64,000 bases of DNA, taken from contig JAFKEU010000009.1 of NCBI GenBank assembly GCA_017308475.1, positions 62,001 to 126,000 on the forward strand, in the 5' to 3' direction. The DNA is from Alphaproteobacteria bacterium (GTDB lineage Bacteria > Pseudomonadota > Alphaproteobacteria > Micropepsales > Micropepsaceae). Every line of letters starts with the position of its first letter. Position 1 is the first letter of the stretch. The translations under genes and the position numbers were made by a program. Under the pieces are notes generated by a model. It saw nothing but the letters and a program-made list of their open reading frames with translations. It was not told where the DNA came from and did no database searches. Below, one piece after another: positions 23,509 to 32,723 of the stretch.

Positions 23509-24843
23509 TCAGGTCTCAACGCCCTGCTCCAGCTTGATGTTTGCGGCAAAGCGGCTCTCAAAACGGCTCAGGTCTCCGGGGTGGATGCGCAACGTCAGAG
23601 CGATCCTGCCGGCGCGGTCGCGGCGCTCCAGCACCTGGGCGTGGCGGTAGGCGAAGGCCAGTGCCTCGCCGTCTTCGGCCGGAAGGCTTAGTTTCAGGGT
23701 GATGTTGCCACGCGTCACGGCGGTCTCGAAGGCCGCCAGAAGGTCGTCCATTCCCGCCCCGGTCAGGGCCGAAACCGCGATCACGTCGCTGCTGCGGCCG
23801 TTGCGAGCCAGAAGGCCGTCGCGTTGGCCTTCCTCCAGAAGGTCGATCTTGTTCAGGACCTCGATGGCAGGCGGCTGTGCCCCTAACTCCTCAAGCACCT
23901 TCAGCACGTCGGCCTTCTGGGCCACGGTCTCGTCATGGGCGCAATCGCGGACATGGGCGATGACGTCCGCCGCCAGCACCTCTTCCAGGGTGGCGCGGAA
24001 GGCCGCCACCAGTTCGGTCGGCAGGTCGGCGATGAATCCCACCGTGTCGGACAGGATGATGCGGGTGCCTCTGGGCAGCTTCACGCCCCGCATGGTCGGG
24101 TCCAGTGTGGCGAATAACAGGTCCTCGGCCAGCACCTCGGACTCGGTCAGCCGGTTGAACAGGGTCGACTTGCCGGCATTGGTGTAGCCGACCAGCGCCA
24201 CGACCGGGAACGGCACCTTGCGGCGCGCCTGGCGCGACAGCCCGCGGGTGCGCTTCACCGTCTCAAGCTCTTTCTTGATCCTGGTGATGCGTTCGCCAAT
24301 CAGGCGGCGGTCGGTTTCGATCTGGGTTTCACCAGGGCCGCCCAGGAAGCCGAAGCCGCCGCGCTGGCGCTCCAGATGGGTCCAGGACCGGACAAGCCGG
24401 GAGCGCTGGTATGTCAGGTGGGCCAGCTCCACCTGCAACCGCCCTTCCCGCGTGGCGGCGCGTTCGCCGAAGATCTCCAGGATCACGGCGGTACGGTCCA
24501 GCACCTTACTGTGCCACGCCTTCTCGAGATTGCGCTGCTGGACCGGCGAGAGATGCGCGTTGACGATGATGACGTCGGGCTTCAACTCGCGCGCCAGGAT
24601 GGCGATTTCCTCGACCTTGCCGCTGCCCAGAAGCGTTGCGGGCGTCGGCCGACCCAGCGGCGCGATCTGTTGCTCGACCACGTCCAGGTGGATCGCCGCG
24701 GTCAGCCCGACCGCTTCGGCCAGGCGCGCCTGGGCATCGCGCAGGGCGCGACCGGAGCGGTCCTTCGGCTCGACATGAATCACGAAGGCGCGGGCGCCTG
24801 TGGTCCAGTCCGGGTGGGCCCCCTCAAAATGGGAACCGGTCAA
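23509..24843 (-). CDS. hflX: GTPase HflX
   Basis: 444 residues. Ribosome-associated GTPase that splits stalled 70S particles under heat or antibiotic stress. An N-terminal domain with GRPTPATLLGSGKVEEI and a coiled GLSRQARRKVPF linker is followed by the G domain: G1 GYTNAGKST, G3 DTVGFIADLP, G4 NKIDLL. There is a plausible TTG start at 24843, one base after the hfq stop and with a GAGGG site inside hfq; the ORF could be read further upstream only by entering hfq in another frame. This tight hfq-hflX arrangement is typical. The start codon is inference. Confidence 0.93.
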   Translation of the reverse strand: MTGSHFEGAHPDWTTGARAFVIHVEPKDRSGRALRDAQARLAEAVGLTAAIHLDVVEQQIAPLGRPTPATLLGSGKVEEIAILARELKPDVIIVNAHLSPVQQRNLEKAWHSKVLDRTAVILEIFGERAATREGRLQVELAHLTYQRSRLVRSWTHLERQRGGFGFLGGPGETQIETDRRLIGERITRIKKELETVKRTRGLSRQARRKVPFPVVALVGYTNAGKSTLFNRLTESEVLAEDLLFATLDPTMRGVKLPRGTRIILSDTVGFIADLPTELVAAFRATLEEVLAADVIAHVRDCAHDETVAQKADVLKVLEELGAQPPAIEVLNKIDLLEEGQRDGLLARNGRSSDVIAVSALTGAGMDDLLAAFETAVTRGNITLKLSLPAEDGEALAFAYRHAQVLERRDRAGRIALTLRIHPGDLSRFESRFAANIKLEQGVET

Positions 24844-24844
24844 C

Positions 24845-25084
24845 TCAACCCTCGGCCGGTTCGTCCTGGAGCTGGATCGGGCCCAGCGGCATAACCGTCG
24901 AGATAGCGTGCTTGTAGACCAGCTGCGACTGGCCATCGCGGCGCAGCAGCACGCAGAAATTGTCGAACCAGGTGATGTTGCCCTGCAGCTTGACCCCGTT
25001 GACCAGGAAGATGGTCACGGCGGATTTCGACTTGCGGACAGCGTTAAGGAAGGTGTCCTGAAGGTTCTGTTGTTTATCGCTCAT
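24845..25084 (-). CDS. hfq: RNA chaperone Hfq
   Basis: 79 residues with the Sm fold: SM1 region [20 protein letters not shown] and SM2 region [12 protein letters not shown], which carries the KH motif of the proximal uracil-binding face. Hfq hexamers pair small RNAs with mRNAs. The start chosen gives [10 protein letters not shown] as in relatives; an ATG at 25096 (MGRPMSDK) has the better GGAG ribosome-binding site and may be the true one. It is followed by hflX with a one-base gap and preceded by dat. Confidence 0.96.
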   Translation of the reverse strand: MSDKQQNLQDTFLNAVRKSKSAVTIFLVNGVKLQGNITWFDNFCVLLRRDGQSQLVYKHAISTVMPLGPIQLQDEPAEG

Positions 25085-25190
25085 GGGTCGGCCCATTGTT
25101 TCAGCTCCGTAGTGGGGTCCACGGGTAGCATCTTGGTTGCAAGCATAGTCGATTGCTGCATTTGCGAAAGAGAAAATCCTGCTGCGGAGC

Positions 25191-26078
25191 CTATTTTATG
25201 CCCGCGCGGGCGGCATACAGGGCGTAAATCCGCTGTGTCAGGGGGCCCGGCGCCCCGTTTCCGATCACTTTGCCATCAATTGACACAACCGGCACCGCGG
25301 CCCCCGTCGCGGAGCTGATGAAAGCCTCACGCGCGTTAAGGGCATCGGTCAGCGTAAACTTGCGTTCCGCCACCTTCACCTGCCCTTCCGCCATTGCCTC
25401 CAGCATGATTCGGCGCGTCACGCCGGGCAGGATGGCGTTGGACAGATCGCGGGTGACCACGGTGCCGTCCTGATCGACGATCCACGCATTGGTCGATGCC
25501 CCTTCCGTCACATAGCCGTCACGGTCGACCAGCCAGGCTTCGAAGGCGCCGGCGGCCTTGGCCGCCTGCTTGGCCAGAAGATTGGGCAGCAGCTGCACCG
25601 TCTTGATATCGCAGCGGCCCCAGCGGATGTCGGGCTGTGTGGAGACGGCAATGCCCTTGTCCATCCGCGCGGCCAGCGCCGTCATGTCCTGTGCCCGCAT
25701 GGTCATGATCAGGGTTGGACGCGGCGGGTCTTTCGGCGGAACATGATCGCGGCGCACTGCGCCGCGCGTCACTTGCAGATAGAGCAGCCCATCGGCCAAG
25801 CGGTTGCGCGCGATCATCTGGCGCATCACCAGTTTCAGCGCGGGCCGGCCCATGGGCATGGCGATGCCGAGTTCGCGCAGGGAGCGTTCCATCCGGTCCA
25901 GATGGGCTTCCTCGTCGATCGGCGCAAAACCGATGACGCTGGTGACTTCGTAGATGCCATCCCCCAGTTGCAGGGCGCGGTCCTCGATATGAACCATCGC
26001 CTGGCCGTGCGGCAGATAGCGGCCGTTGACGTAGGCGATGCGCCCGCCCGGCGCGCGCGTATCGGACCACTTCTTCAT
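25191..26078 (-). CDS. dat: D-amino-acid aminotransferase (class IV)
   Basis: 295 residues from the ATG at 26078 (GTG at 26093 possible). A PLP-dependent fold-type IV enzyme that interconverts D-alanine and D-glutamate using 2-oxo acids, feeding peptidoglycan. Seen: QLGDGIYEV near the N terminus, the PLP lysine in [28 protein letters not shown] and ILPGVTRR, all characteristic of the D-AAT/ADCL branch. Branched-chain specificity cannot be excluded. The position between ntrX and hfq is the usual alphaproteobacterial one. Confidence 0.88.
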   Translation of the reverse strand: MKKWSDTRAPGGRIAYVNGRYLPHGQAMVHIEDRALQLGDGIYEVTSVIGFAPIDEEAHLDRMERSLRELGIAMPMGRPALKLVMRQMIARNRLADGLLYLQVTRGAVRRDHVPPKDPPRPTLIMTMRAQDMTALAARMDKGIAVSTQPDIRWGRCDIKTVQLLPNLLAKQAAKAAGAFEAWLVDRDGYVTEGASTNAWIVDQDGTVVTRDLSNAILPGVTRRIMLEAMAEGQVKVAERKFTLTDALNAREAFISSATGAAVPVVSIDGKVIGNGAPGPLTQRIYALYAARAGIK

Positions 26079-26089
26079 CGGGCGGGCTT

Positions 26090-26106
26090 GCACAATTTAA
26101 TTGTGC
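26090..26106. promoter_or_regulatory. 17-base palindrome at the dat start region
   Basis: GCACAATT-T-AATTGTGC: eight-base perfect arms around one base, just upstream of the dat ATG (26078) and overlapping the possible GTG at 26093. AT-rich core in a GC-rich genome, which is unusual, and a dyad of this kind suits a small dimeric repressor. No regulator is known from context. Confidence 0.4.
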
Positions 26107-26237
26107 GGGGAAAAAACGGCCCCCCTCCCCCCTCGCGGCCTTGTTCCCAAACGTTTTTCGCCATCGCTATCCACACATTCGTCCTTGCCGGTCCCAGTTT
26201 AGCATGCGCCGGACAGGGGGTGGACAGGGTGAAGGAG

Positions 26238-27632
26238 CTAGTTCGGCACGCCCTGCGAGCCGACGCCCAGCGACTTGAGCTTCCTGTGCAGGGCCGAGCG
26301 TTCCATGCCGATGAAGGCAGCGGTGCGCGAGATGTTGCCGCCGAAGCGGTTGATCTGGGCCATCAGGTAATCGCGCTCGAAGATTTCGCGGGCCTCGCGC
26401 AGCGGCAGCGAGATCACAAGATCGCCATTCTTGGCGCCGCCGACGCCCGAGCCCAGGTCGGTGGGCAGCAGATCAGCGGTCACCGCTTCGGTGACATCGT
26501 CGCCGGCCAGGATCAGAAGGCGCTCCACGATGTTGCGCAGCTGGCGCACATTGCCGGGCCAGCTGTGGGTCTGCAGCACCGCCATGGCGTCGTCGCCGAT
26601 GACGCGCAGCGGCAGCCCCGCCGCGGCCGAAAGCCGCTTGAGGAAATGGTCGACCAGAACCGGGATGTCGTCGCGCCGCTCGGCCAGCGAGGGCACGCGC
26701 ACCGGCACCACGTTCAGACGGTGATAAAGGTCCTCGCGGAAACGCCCCGCCTCGGTTTCGGCGCGCAGGTCGCGGGTCGTGGAGCAGATGACCCGCGCAT
26801 CCACCTGCACCCGGCCCTGGCCGCCCACCCGGGTGAAAGTCTGGTCGATCAGCACGCGCAGTATCTTGCCCTGGGTTTCCAGCGGCATGTCGGCGACTTC
26901 GTCCAGATAAAGCGTGCCGTTGTGCGCCAGCTCGAACAGGCCGGTCTTGCGCGGGCCTTCCGCGGATTCGACTCCGAACAGTTCTGCCTCAAGCCGGTCG
27001 GGCTCCATCGTGGCGCAATTGATGGCGACGAAGGCGTTGGTGGCGCGGCGCGAACGGGTATGGATCAGGCGTGCCACAACTTCCTTGCCCGAGCCAGCGG
27101 GGCCGGCAATCAGCACCCGGCTGTTGGTGGGGGCGATCTTCTCGATCAGCATCCGCAATTGGGTGATGGTGGGAGACAGGCCGACCAGTTCGCCCTCATC
27201 GCCGCTCTTGAGCTTCAGTTCCTGTATCTCCCGCTTCAGCCGCGCCGATTCCAGCGAACGCTCCACCACATGCAGCAGGCGGTCGGCCTTGAACGGCTTT
27301 TCGATGAAGTCATAGGCGCCCTTCTTGATCGACGCGACGGCGGTTTCAATGGTGCCGTGGCCCGAGATCATCACCACCGGAAGCTCGGGCTGCTCGCGCT
27401 TGATGACATCGAGCACCTCGATGCCGTCCAGCCTGCTGCCCTGCAGCCAGATGTCCAGGATCACCAACTGGGGGCGGCGCGCGCGCACGGCCGCCAGCGC
27501 CGATTCACTGTCGCCCGCGGTGCGGGTGGCATAGCCCTCGTCGGTGAGGATGCCCGAGATCAGGTCGCGGATATCGGCCTCATCATCGACGATCAGAACT
27601 TCAGACGCGATCAGCGATCCGTTCTTGCTCAT
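26238..27632 (-). CDS. ntrX: Nitrogen regulator NtrX (sigma-54-like response regulator)
   Basis: 464 residues. Receiver domain with phospho-acceptor Asp60 (LVILDIWLQ); AAA+ module with Walker A GPAGSGKE and GTLYLDEVADMPLETQGKILRVL; C-terminal Fis-type helix-turn-helix (NISRTAAFIGMERSALHRKLKSLG). The sigma-54 contact motif GAFTGA is missing: the corresponding position reads FGVESAEGPRKTGLFELAHNG, as is usual for NtrX. It therefore probably does not activate sigma-54 promoters in the standard way. Partner kinase NtrY is immediately upstream and overlaps it by 32 bases. Roles in relatives include nitrogen metabolism, respiration and envelope control. Confidence 0.95.
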   Translation of the reverse strand: MSKNGSLIASEVLIVDDEADIRDLISGILTDEGYATRTAGDSESALAAVRARRPQLVILDIWLQGSRLDGIEVLDVIKREQPELPVVMISGHGTIETAVASIKKGAYDFIEKPFKADRLLHVVERSLESARLKREIQELKLKSGDEGELVGLSPTITQLRMLIEKIAPTNSRVLIAGPAGSGKEVVARLIHTRSRRATNAFVAINCATMEPDRLEAELFGVESAEGPRKTGLFELAHNGTLYLDEVADMPLETQGKILRVLIDQTFTRVGGQGRVQVDARVICSTTRDLRAETEAGRFREDLYHRLNVVPVRVPSLAERRDDIPVLVDHFLKRLSAAAGLPLRVIGDDAMAVLQTHSWPGNVRQLRNIVERLLILAGDDVTEAVTADLLPTDLGSGVGGAKNGDLVISLPLREAREIFERDYLMAQINRFGGNISRTAAFIGMERSALHRKLKSLGVGSQGVPN

Positions 27633-29865
27633 CTTCCGGTCCTTTGCTTGTCAGGTCTTGCTGCTGTTTCTGGCTGAATGGGAATGTCAGGACGACTTGC
27701 GCCCCTTCCCCGCCCTCGGCATCGGCCAGGGCGATCTCCCCGCCATGGTCTTCCATAATCTTGCGAACGATCGCCAGGCCCAGTCCGGTGCCCTTGGCGC
27801 GGGTGGTGACGTAAGGTTCGGTCAGGCGATGGCGATGCTCGGGCGGCAGGCCGATCCCGTTGTCGGTGATGCGATAGGCGAAGGTGCCGCCGCCCTCCTT
27901 GGGATTGGAGGGCACCAGCGCGATCTCGACGCGGCCCGCGCCGTCGTCGCCCCTGGCGATGCGCGCCTGGATGCCTTCGCCCGCATTCTTGAGCACGTTG
28001 GTCAGGGCCTGGGCGATCAGGCGGCCGTCACCCTCGAAATGCACCGGCTCGCGGGGAAGCTGGGTGGTGAAGGTGATGGCGGGATTGGCGACACGCTGCA
28101 GGAATACTGCCTGCTGCACCAGTTCCTGCGCATTCTCGCGGCGCATCACCGGCGCGGGCATGCGGGCGAAGGAGGAGAATTCGTCCACCATGCGGCCGAT
28201 GTCGCCCACCTGGCGCACGATGGTGTCGGTGCACTGCCGGAAGGTTTCGGGATCGGAGGTGATCTCGCCGGAATATTTGCGCTTCAGCCTTTCGGCGGAG
28301 AGTTGGATCGGGGTTAGCGGGTTCTTGATCTCGTGGGCGATGCGGCGGGCGACATCGGCCCAGGCCGCGGTGCGCTGGGCGCTGACCAGGTCGGTGATGT
28401 CGTCGAAGGTGACGACGAAGCCTTCCGCCGCCGGCTCGCTGGAGACCTGGGCACTCAGGGTGCGGGTATTGCCGCCGCGCTTGAGCGTGACTTCGCCGCC
28501 GGCGCGGCCGACCGGCTCGCCCATGGCGCGGCGGATCAGCGGCGCCAGTTCTGGAATGATCTCGGCATAGTGGGCGCCTTCCATGTCCTCGGAAGTGGAA
28601 TCCATCAGGCGGGCGGCGGCGCGGTTGACGATGGTGACGCGGCCCTCCCTGTCCAGGCCGATAACCCCGGCGCTGACGCCCGACAGCACCGTTTCGGTGA
28701 AACGGCGGCGCAGATCGATCTGGCGGCCGGCGTCAACCAGGTCCTCGCGCTGGGCCGACAGCTGCTGGGTCATGCGGTTGAAGGCTTCGCCCAGCATGCC
28801 CAGCTCGTCATCGTCACGCGCCACGTGCACATGCGCCGACAGATCGCCCTCGGACACTTTCTCGGCGGCATCGATCAGGTTGGATATGGGCCGCACCAGC
28901 CGGTTGGCGGCCCACAGCCCGAACCAGATCGCCGCCAGCAGCACCGCCAGCGACACCACCGCATAGAGGGCGGCGAAGACCAGCGCCACTTCAGAGCGGT
29001 TCTGGTCCAGCCGGTTGTATTCGCCCACCGCCGCCTTGGTGCGCAGGTAATAGCCGAACACCTTGGGATCGACCACGCGCACCACTTCCAGATAGGCGTC
29101 GTTCAGCGCCTGAAGCCGCACCAGCGCGGTGACGGTGCCGTTGTCGGGCGTGTCCAGCACCACGCTTTCGCGCGCCGCGGCGATATCGGATGGCTTGGGC
29201 GGGGGTGGATCCTTTACGGATTGCTGTTTGGTCCGGCCGAGGATGTGGCCCTTGCCGTCGAGAATATAGGCGGCCTGAAGGCCGCGGTTCTGGGTGACGG
29301 TGCCCAGCTTGGCAAACAGCCGGCCGGCCCGGACATGTTTTTCCTCGTCGAACAGCTGCGGATCGCTCTGGATGGCGTCCGCGATGTAGGTGACATCGTT
29401 GATGATCGAGGTTTCATGCTCCTTCACATAGACCTGGGCGACATTCACGGCGCTGCCCAGCGCCGTCTTCACCCGGTCGGAGAACCAGGCCTCCAGACCC
29501 AGGTTCAGCGTGATGGCCGCGAAGATGGCGACCAAGATCACCGGCACCACCGCGATGGCCGAGAACCAGGACACCAGCCGCACATGCAGCTTGGCGCCCG
29601 CCCGGCCCGACCGGCGCTCGGCCCACAGCCGCACCACCCGCCAGGCAATCAGCGCGCCCAGCGTCAGCACCAGCGTCAGGTTCATCAGCAGCAGCACCGC
29701 AAGACCGGTGCGTGTCGGGGTGTAGGGCGTCAGGCCGGTCAGCAGCGCATAGGTGACGCATCCCGACATGGCCGCCAGCGCGCCCACGGCCAGCGCCAGC
29801 TGGCTGGGCCGTGACAGCGAGCGCAACCGGGCGCGCCTCTCCAGGAACGATGCTTCCGAAACCAT
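27601..29865 (-). CDS. ntrY: Sensor histidine kinase NtrY
   Basis: 754 residues from the ATG at 29865, which has an AAGGA site; a start 14 codons earlier lacks one. Inner-membrane sensor: transmembrane segments near 25-90, a periplasmic sensor region, a further membrane segment near 285-305, HAMP (RLVRPISNLIDAAEKVSEGDLS), PAS with the SGVSAGVIGLDREGRVTIVN pattern, then the kinase core with His511 in [10 protein letters not shown] and an ATP-binding DNGIGLPPE and GTGLGLAIV. It phosphorylates NtrX. The stop lies 32 bases inside ntrX, indicating coupled synthesis. Confidence 0.95.
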   Translation of the reverse strand: MVSEASFLERRARLRSLSRPSQLALAVGALAAMSGCVTYALLTGLTPYTPTRTGLAVLLLMNLTLVLTLGALIAWRVVRLWAERRSGRAGAKLHVRLVSWFSAIAVVPVILVAIFAAITLNLGLEAWFSDRVKTALGSAVNVAQVYVKEHETSIINDVTYIADAIQSDPQLFDEEKHVRAGRLFAKLGTVTQNRGLQAAYILDGKGHILGRTKQQSVKDPPPPKPSDIAAARESVVLDTPDNGTVTALVRLQALNDAYLEVVRVVDPKVFGYYLRTKAAVGEYNRLDQNRSEVALVFAALYAVVSLAVLLAAIWFGLWAANRLVRPISNLIDAAEKVSEGDLSAHVHVARDDDELGMLGEAFNRMTQQLSAQREDLVDAGRQIDLRRRFTETVLSGVSAGVIGLDREGRVTIVNRAAARLMDSTSEDMEGAHYAEIIPELAPLIRRAMGEPVGRAGGEVTLKRGGNTRTLSAQVSSEPAAEGFVVTFDDITDLVSAQRTAAWADVARRIAHEIKNPLTPIQLSAERLKRKYSGEITSDPETFRQCTDTIVRQVGDIGRMVDEFSSFARMPAPVMRRENAQELVQQAVFLQRVANPAITFTTQLPREPVHFEGDGRLIAQALTNVLKNAGEGIQARIARGDDGAGRVEIALVPSNPKEGGGTFAYRITDNGIGLPPEHRHRLTEPYVTTRAKGTGLGLAIVRKIMEDHGGEIALADAEGGEGAQVVLTFPFSQKQQQDLTSKGPEDEQERIADRV

Positions 29866-30010
29866 GTCTTCCTTGCGGGCCGGCTCCCCATCCCCAAGGG
29901 CCGGCAATATGACAGGACTGTAGCTGAGCCACGGACTGTTGCAAGAATGCTGCGTGTTATTTGCAGCACACTGGTTAGCGTTGGCAATCCCGGCAAACAG
30001 GGTAAATTCT

Positions 30011-30032
30011 CGACCAACTGAAATTTTGGTCG
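30011..30032. other. Inverted repeat between ntrY and ntrC
   Basis: CGACCAA / TTGGTCG, seven-base arms, eight-base loop, 14 bases past the ntrC stop (which itself lies in a GAGCG/CGCTC hairpin at 30041-30055). It may slow transcription out of ntrC or mark the ntrY promoter region; without a T-tract it is a poor rho-independent terminator. Confidence 0.35.
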
Positions 30033-30045
30033 CAAAAAGTGAGCG

Positions 30046-31488
30046 TTATTCGCTCCTTAGGCCACGGATCACTTCCAGGCCCAGGTCCCGGATCTTCTTG
30101 CGCAGGGTATTGCGGTTCAGGCCCAGAAGCTGGGCGGCGCGTATCTGGTTGCCCCGGGTCGCGGCCAGGCAGATGGAGATCAGCGGCCGCTCAACCTCCT
30201 GGACGATACGGTCATAGACGCCCGCCGGGGGTAGCTTGTCGCCCTGGGAGAGGAAATATTGGGTCAGATACTGTTCGACCGAGGCGGAGAGCGAGCGCGG
30301 CTCCTCGCCCGCCTCGGCGGCGATGGCCCTGGCCGGCTCCTTCAGTTCGGCGGCCACGGCGGCCGCGGGGATGGTATCGCCCGAATGCAGCACCGCCAGG
30401 CGGCGGATCAGGTTCTCAAGCTCGCGCACATTGCCGGGCCAGCGATGGCGGCGCAGCATCTCCAGCGCGTCATTGTCCAGGGTTTTATGGGGCAGGCCTT
30501 CGTCCTCGGCCTTGCGCAGGAAGTGACGGACAAGATCGGGAATGTCCTCCACCCGCTCGCGCAGCGGCGGCAGGCGCAGCGGCACCACATTGAGGCGGTA
30601 ATAGAGATCCTCGCGGAACAGGCCCTGGCTGATCAGCTGGCGCAGGTCGCGGTTGGTGGCGGCAATGATGCGCACATCCGTCTTGATCGGCGTGCGGCCG
30701 CCCACCGTGGTGTACTCGCCCTGCTGAAGCACACGCAGAAGGCGGGTCTGGGCTTCGAGCGGCATGTCGCCGATTTCGTCCAGGAAAAGGGTGCCGCCCT
30801 CGGCCTGCTCGAAGCGGCCCACGCCCCGGTTCGTGGCGCCGGTAAAGGCGCCACGCTCATGGCCGAACAGCTCGCTTTCCACCAGCTCCTTGGGAATCGC
30901 CGCCATGTTGACCGCTACGAAAGTGCCGTGGCGGCGCTTGCCGTAGTCGTGCAGCGCCTTGGCCACCAACTCCTTGCCGGTGCCTGACTCGCCCATGATC
31001 ATGACCGTGAGGTCGGTCTGGGTCAGGCGCGCAATGACGCGGTAGATTTCCTGCATGGCCGGCGAGCGGCCGATCAGCGGCAGGCGTTCCTCGGCCGGCT
31101 CCAGCTGGGTCTCGCGCCGGTTCACGGGGCTGGCCAGGGCGCGCTGCACCACGCTGGTCAGTTCCTTCAGGTCGAAGGGCTTGGGCAGGTATTCGAAGGC
31201 GCCGCGCTCGGCCGCGGTGATGGCGGTGAGCAGCGTGTTCTGTGCGCTCATCACCAGGATCGGCAGGTCGGGGCGGATGCGCTTGATGCGCGGCAGAAGA
31301 TCAAAGCCGGACTCGTCGGGCAGCACCACATCGGTGATCACCAGGCTGCCTTCGCCCGCAGACACCCAGCGCCACAGGCCTGCGGCGGTGCCCGTGGTGC
31401 GCACGTCATAGCCGGCGCGGCCAAGCGCCTGGTTCAGCACCGTGCGGATGGCGCTGTCGTCGTCGCAGATAAGAATGGTGGCGGCCAT
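30046..31488 (-). CDS. ntrC: Nitrogen response regulator NtrC (GlnG)
   Basis: 480 residues. Receiver with Asp53 ([13 protein letters not shown]); sigma-54 activator AAA+ domain with Walker A GESGTGKE, the sigma-54 contact motif GAFTGA in [12 protein letters not shown] and [13 protein letters not shown]; Fis-type DNA-binding tail [23 protein letters not shown]. It activates sigma-54 promoters such as those for nitrogen assimilation when phosphorylated by NtrB. Its ATG overlaps the ntrB stop by four bases (ATGA), so the pair is co-translated. This contrasts with NtrX, which lacks GAFTGA. Confidence 0.96.
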   Translation of the reverse strand: MAATILICDDDSAIRTVLNQALGRAGYDVRTTGTAAGLWRWVSAGEGSLVITDVVLPDESGFDLLPRIKRIRPDLPILVMSAQNTLLTAITAAERGAFEYLPKPFDLKELTSVVQRALASPVNRRETQLEPAEERLPLIGRSPAMQEIYRVIARLTQTDLTVMIMGESGTGKELVAKALHDYGKRRHGTFVAVNMAAIPKELVESELFGHERGAFTGATNRGVGRFEQAEGGTLFLDEIGDMPLEAQTRLLRVLQQGEYTTVGGRTPIKTDVRIIAATNRDLRQLISQGLFREDLYYRLNVVPLRLPPLRERVEDIPDLVRHFLRKAEDEGLPHKTLDNDALEMLRRHRWPGNVRELENLIRRLAVLHSGDTIPAAAVAAELKEPARAIAAEAGEEPRSLSASVEQYLTQYFLSQGDKLPPAGVYDRIVQEVERPLISICLAATRGNQIRAAQLLGLNRNTLRKKIRDLGLEVIRGLRSE

Positions 31489-32597
31489 CAGTGATCCTCC
31501 GCCAGGGCCTTGGGCAGCAGCACCCGGAACACCGTACGCCGCGGCACCGATTCACATTCGATCACCCCGCCATGATCGCCGATGATCTTGGCCACCAGCG
31601 CCAGCCCCAGGCCGGAGCCGCGCACCTTGGTGGTGACGAAGGGATCGAAGATGTGGGGCATCAGGTCGGCGGGCACGCCCGCGCCATTGTCGCGCACGGT
31701 CACTTCCAGCGGCAGGGACAGCCGCTCGCCCGAAAGCCCCGCGCCGAACCGCACCCCTGGCCGGTAGCCCGTGGTCAGTGTGATCTCGCCGCCCGTCTCG
31801 GGCAGCGCATCGGCGGCGTTGCGCACCAGGTTGAGGAAGACCTGGATCAGCTGGTCATGGTCGCCCAGCACGGCCGGCAGCGACGGATCGAAATTCTCGG
31901 TGATGGTAATGCCGCGGGCGAAGCTGTTTTCCGCCACCTTGCGCACCCGGTCCAGCACCTCGTGGATGTTGACGGGGTGGCGGACGAAATTGCGCGTGTC
32001 GCCGAAGCTTTCCATGCGATCGATCAGGCCGCGGATGCGGTCGGATTCGGCCACGATCAGCTGGGTCATCTGGCGCTCGGACGGATCGAGTTGTTCTTCC
32101 AGAAGCTGGGCGGCGCCGCGAATGCCGGCCAGCGGATTCTTGATCTCGTGGGCCAGGACCGCGGCCATGCCGTGCATCGATCGCACCGCACCACGATGCA
32201 GAAGCTGGCGGTCCATGCGCTGGGCGAGGCTGCGCTCCTGCAGCGTCAAGAGCTGCGCGCCTTCCGGCTCGGACAGCGGCGTGACGGTGACGTCGGCGAT
32301 GCGTTCGCCATGGCGCGGCGTGGACAAATCCACGTCGCGCTCTGCCGCGGAGGCACCGCGCTCCTGCGCCTGGCCGATCAGCTGGAAAAGCGGACTGTCG
32401 AACGGCAGTATGTCGGATAGCGCATGCTTCACCAGCATGGTCGCGCCGGTGTCGAAGAACTGTTCGGCGGCGGGATTGACGAACAGGATTTCCTGCCCGG
32501 GCCCGATCACCAGGATAGCCATCGGCAGGGCATTGGCGATAAAAGCCATCCCTTGATAGTCGGGGGTTCGGGATTGCTGCAACACGCGGGCAACCAA
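31488..32597 (-). CDS. ntrB: Nitrogen regulation sensor histidine kinase NtrB (GlnL)
   Basis: 369 residues. Cytoplasmic kinase with N-terminal PAS ([28 protein letters not shown]), DHp helix with His150 in [10 protein letters not shown], and ATPase domain with [17 protein letters not shown] and [12 protein letters not shown] protein controls its kinase/phosphatase balance in relatives; it phosphorylates NtrC. The start at 32597 is TTG; GTG at 32585 and ATG at 32549 are alternatives. No membrane segment. ntrC overlaps its stop. It is divergent from ispDF. Confidence 0.94.
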   Translation of the reverse strand: MVARVLQQSRTPDYQGMAFIANALPMAILVIGPGQEILFVNPAAEQFFDTGATMLVKHALSDILPFDSPLFQLIGQAQERGASAAERDVDLSTPRHGERIADVTVTPLSEPEGAQLLTLQERSLAQRMDRQLLHRGAVRSMHGMAAVLAHEIKNPLAGIRGAAQLLEEQLDPSERQMTQLIVAESDRIRGLIDRMESFGDTRNFVRHPVNIHEVLDRVRKVAENSFARGITITENFDPSLPAVLGDHDQLIQVFLNLVRNAADALPETGGEITLTTGYRPGVRFGAGLSGERLSLPLEVTVRDNGAGVPADLMPHIFDPFVTTKVRGSGLGLALVAKIIGDHGGVIECESVPRRTVFRVLLPKALAEDH

Positions 32598-32723
32598 TTT
32601 ATGCCTATTCTTTAGTCATGACAACATCGTGGCCATGTTATAGGCAATCACGACCAACGCAAACCAATATCACGGTGCGGTGCGGTAAATGTTTGGCGCA
32701 GGCTGTCCCGTTCTGGAGCAATC

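Noticed and set aside
26110..26140. G/C-rich run near 26115 as a third copy of the dispersed repeat
   Set aside because: It has the G-run but not the AAAAATG and AAACGAATA parts, so it does not belong.
25743..27677. A 644-codon + frame over dat and ntrX
   Set aside because: Antisense to two genes with full sets of motifs; no domain of its own.
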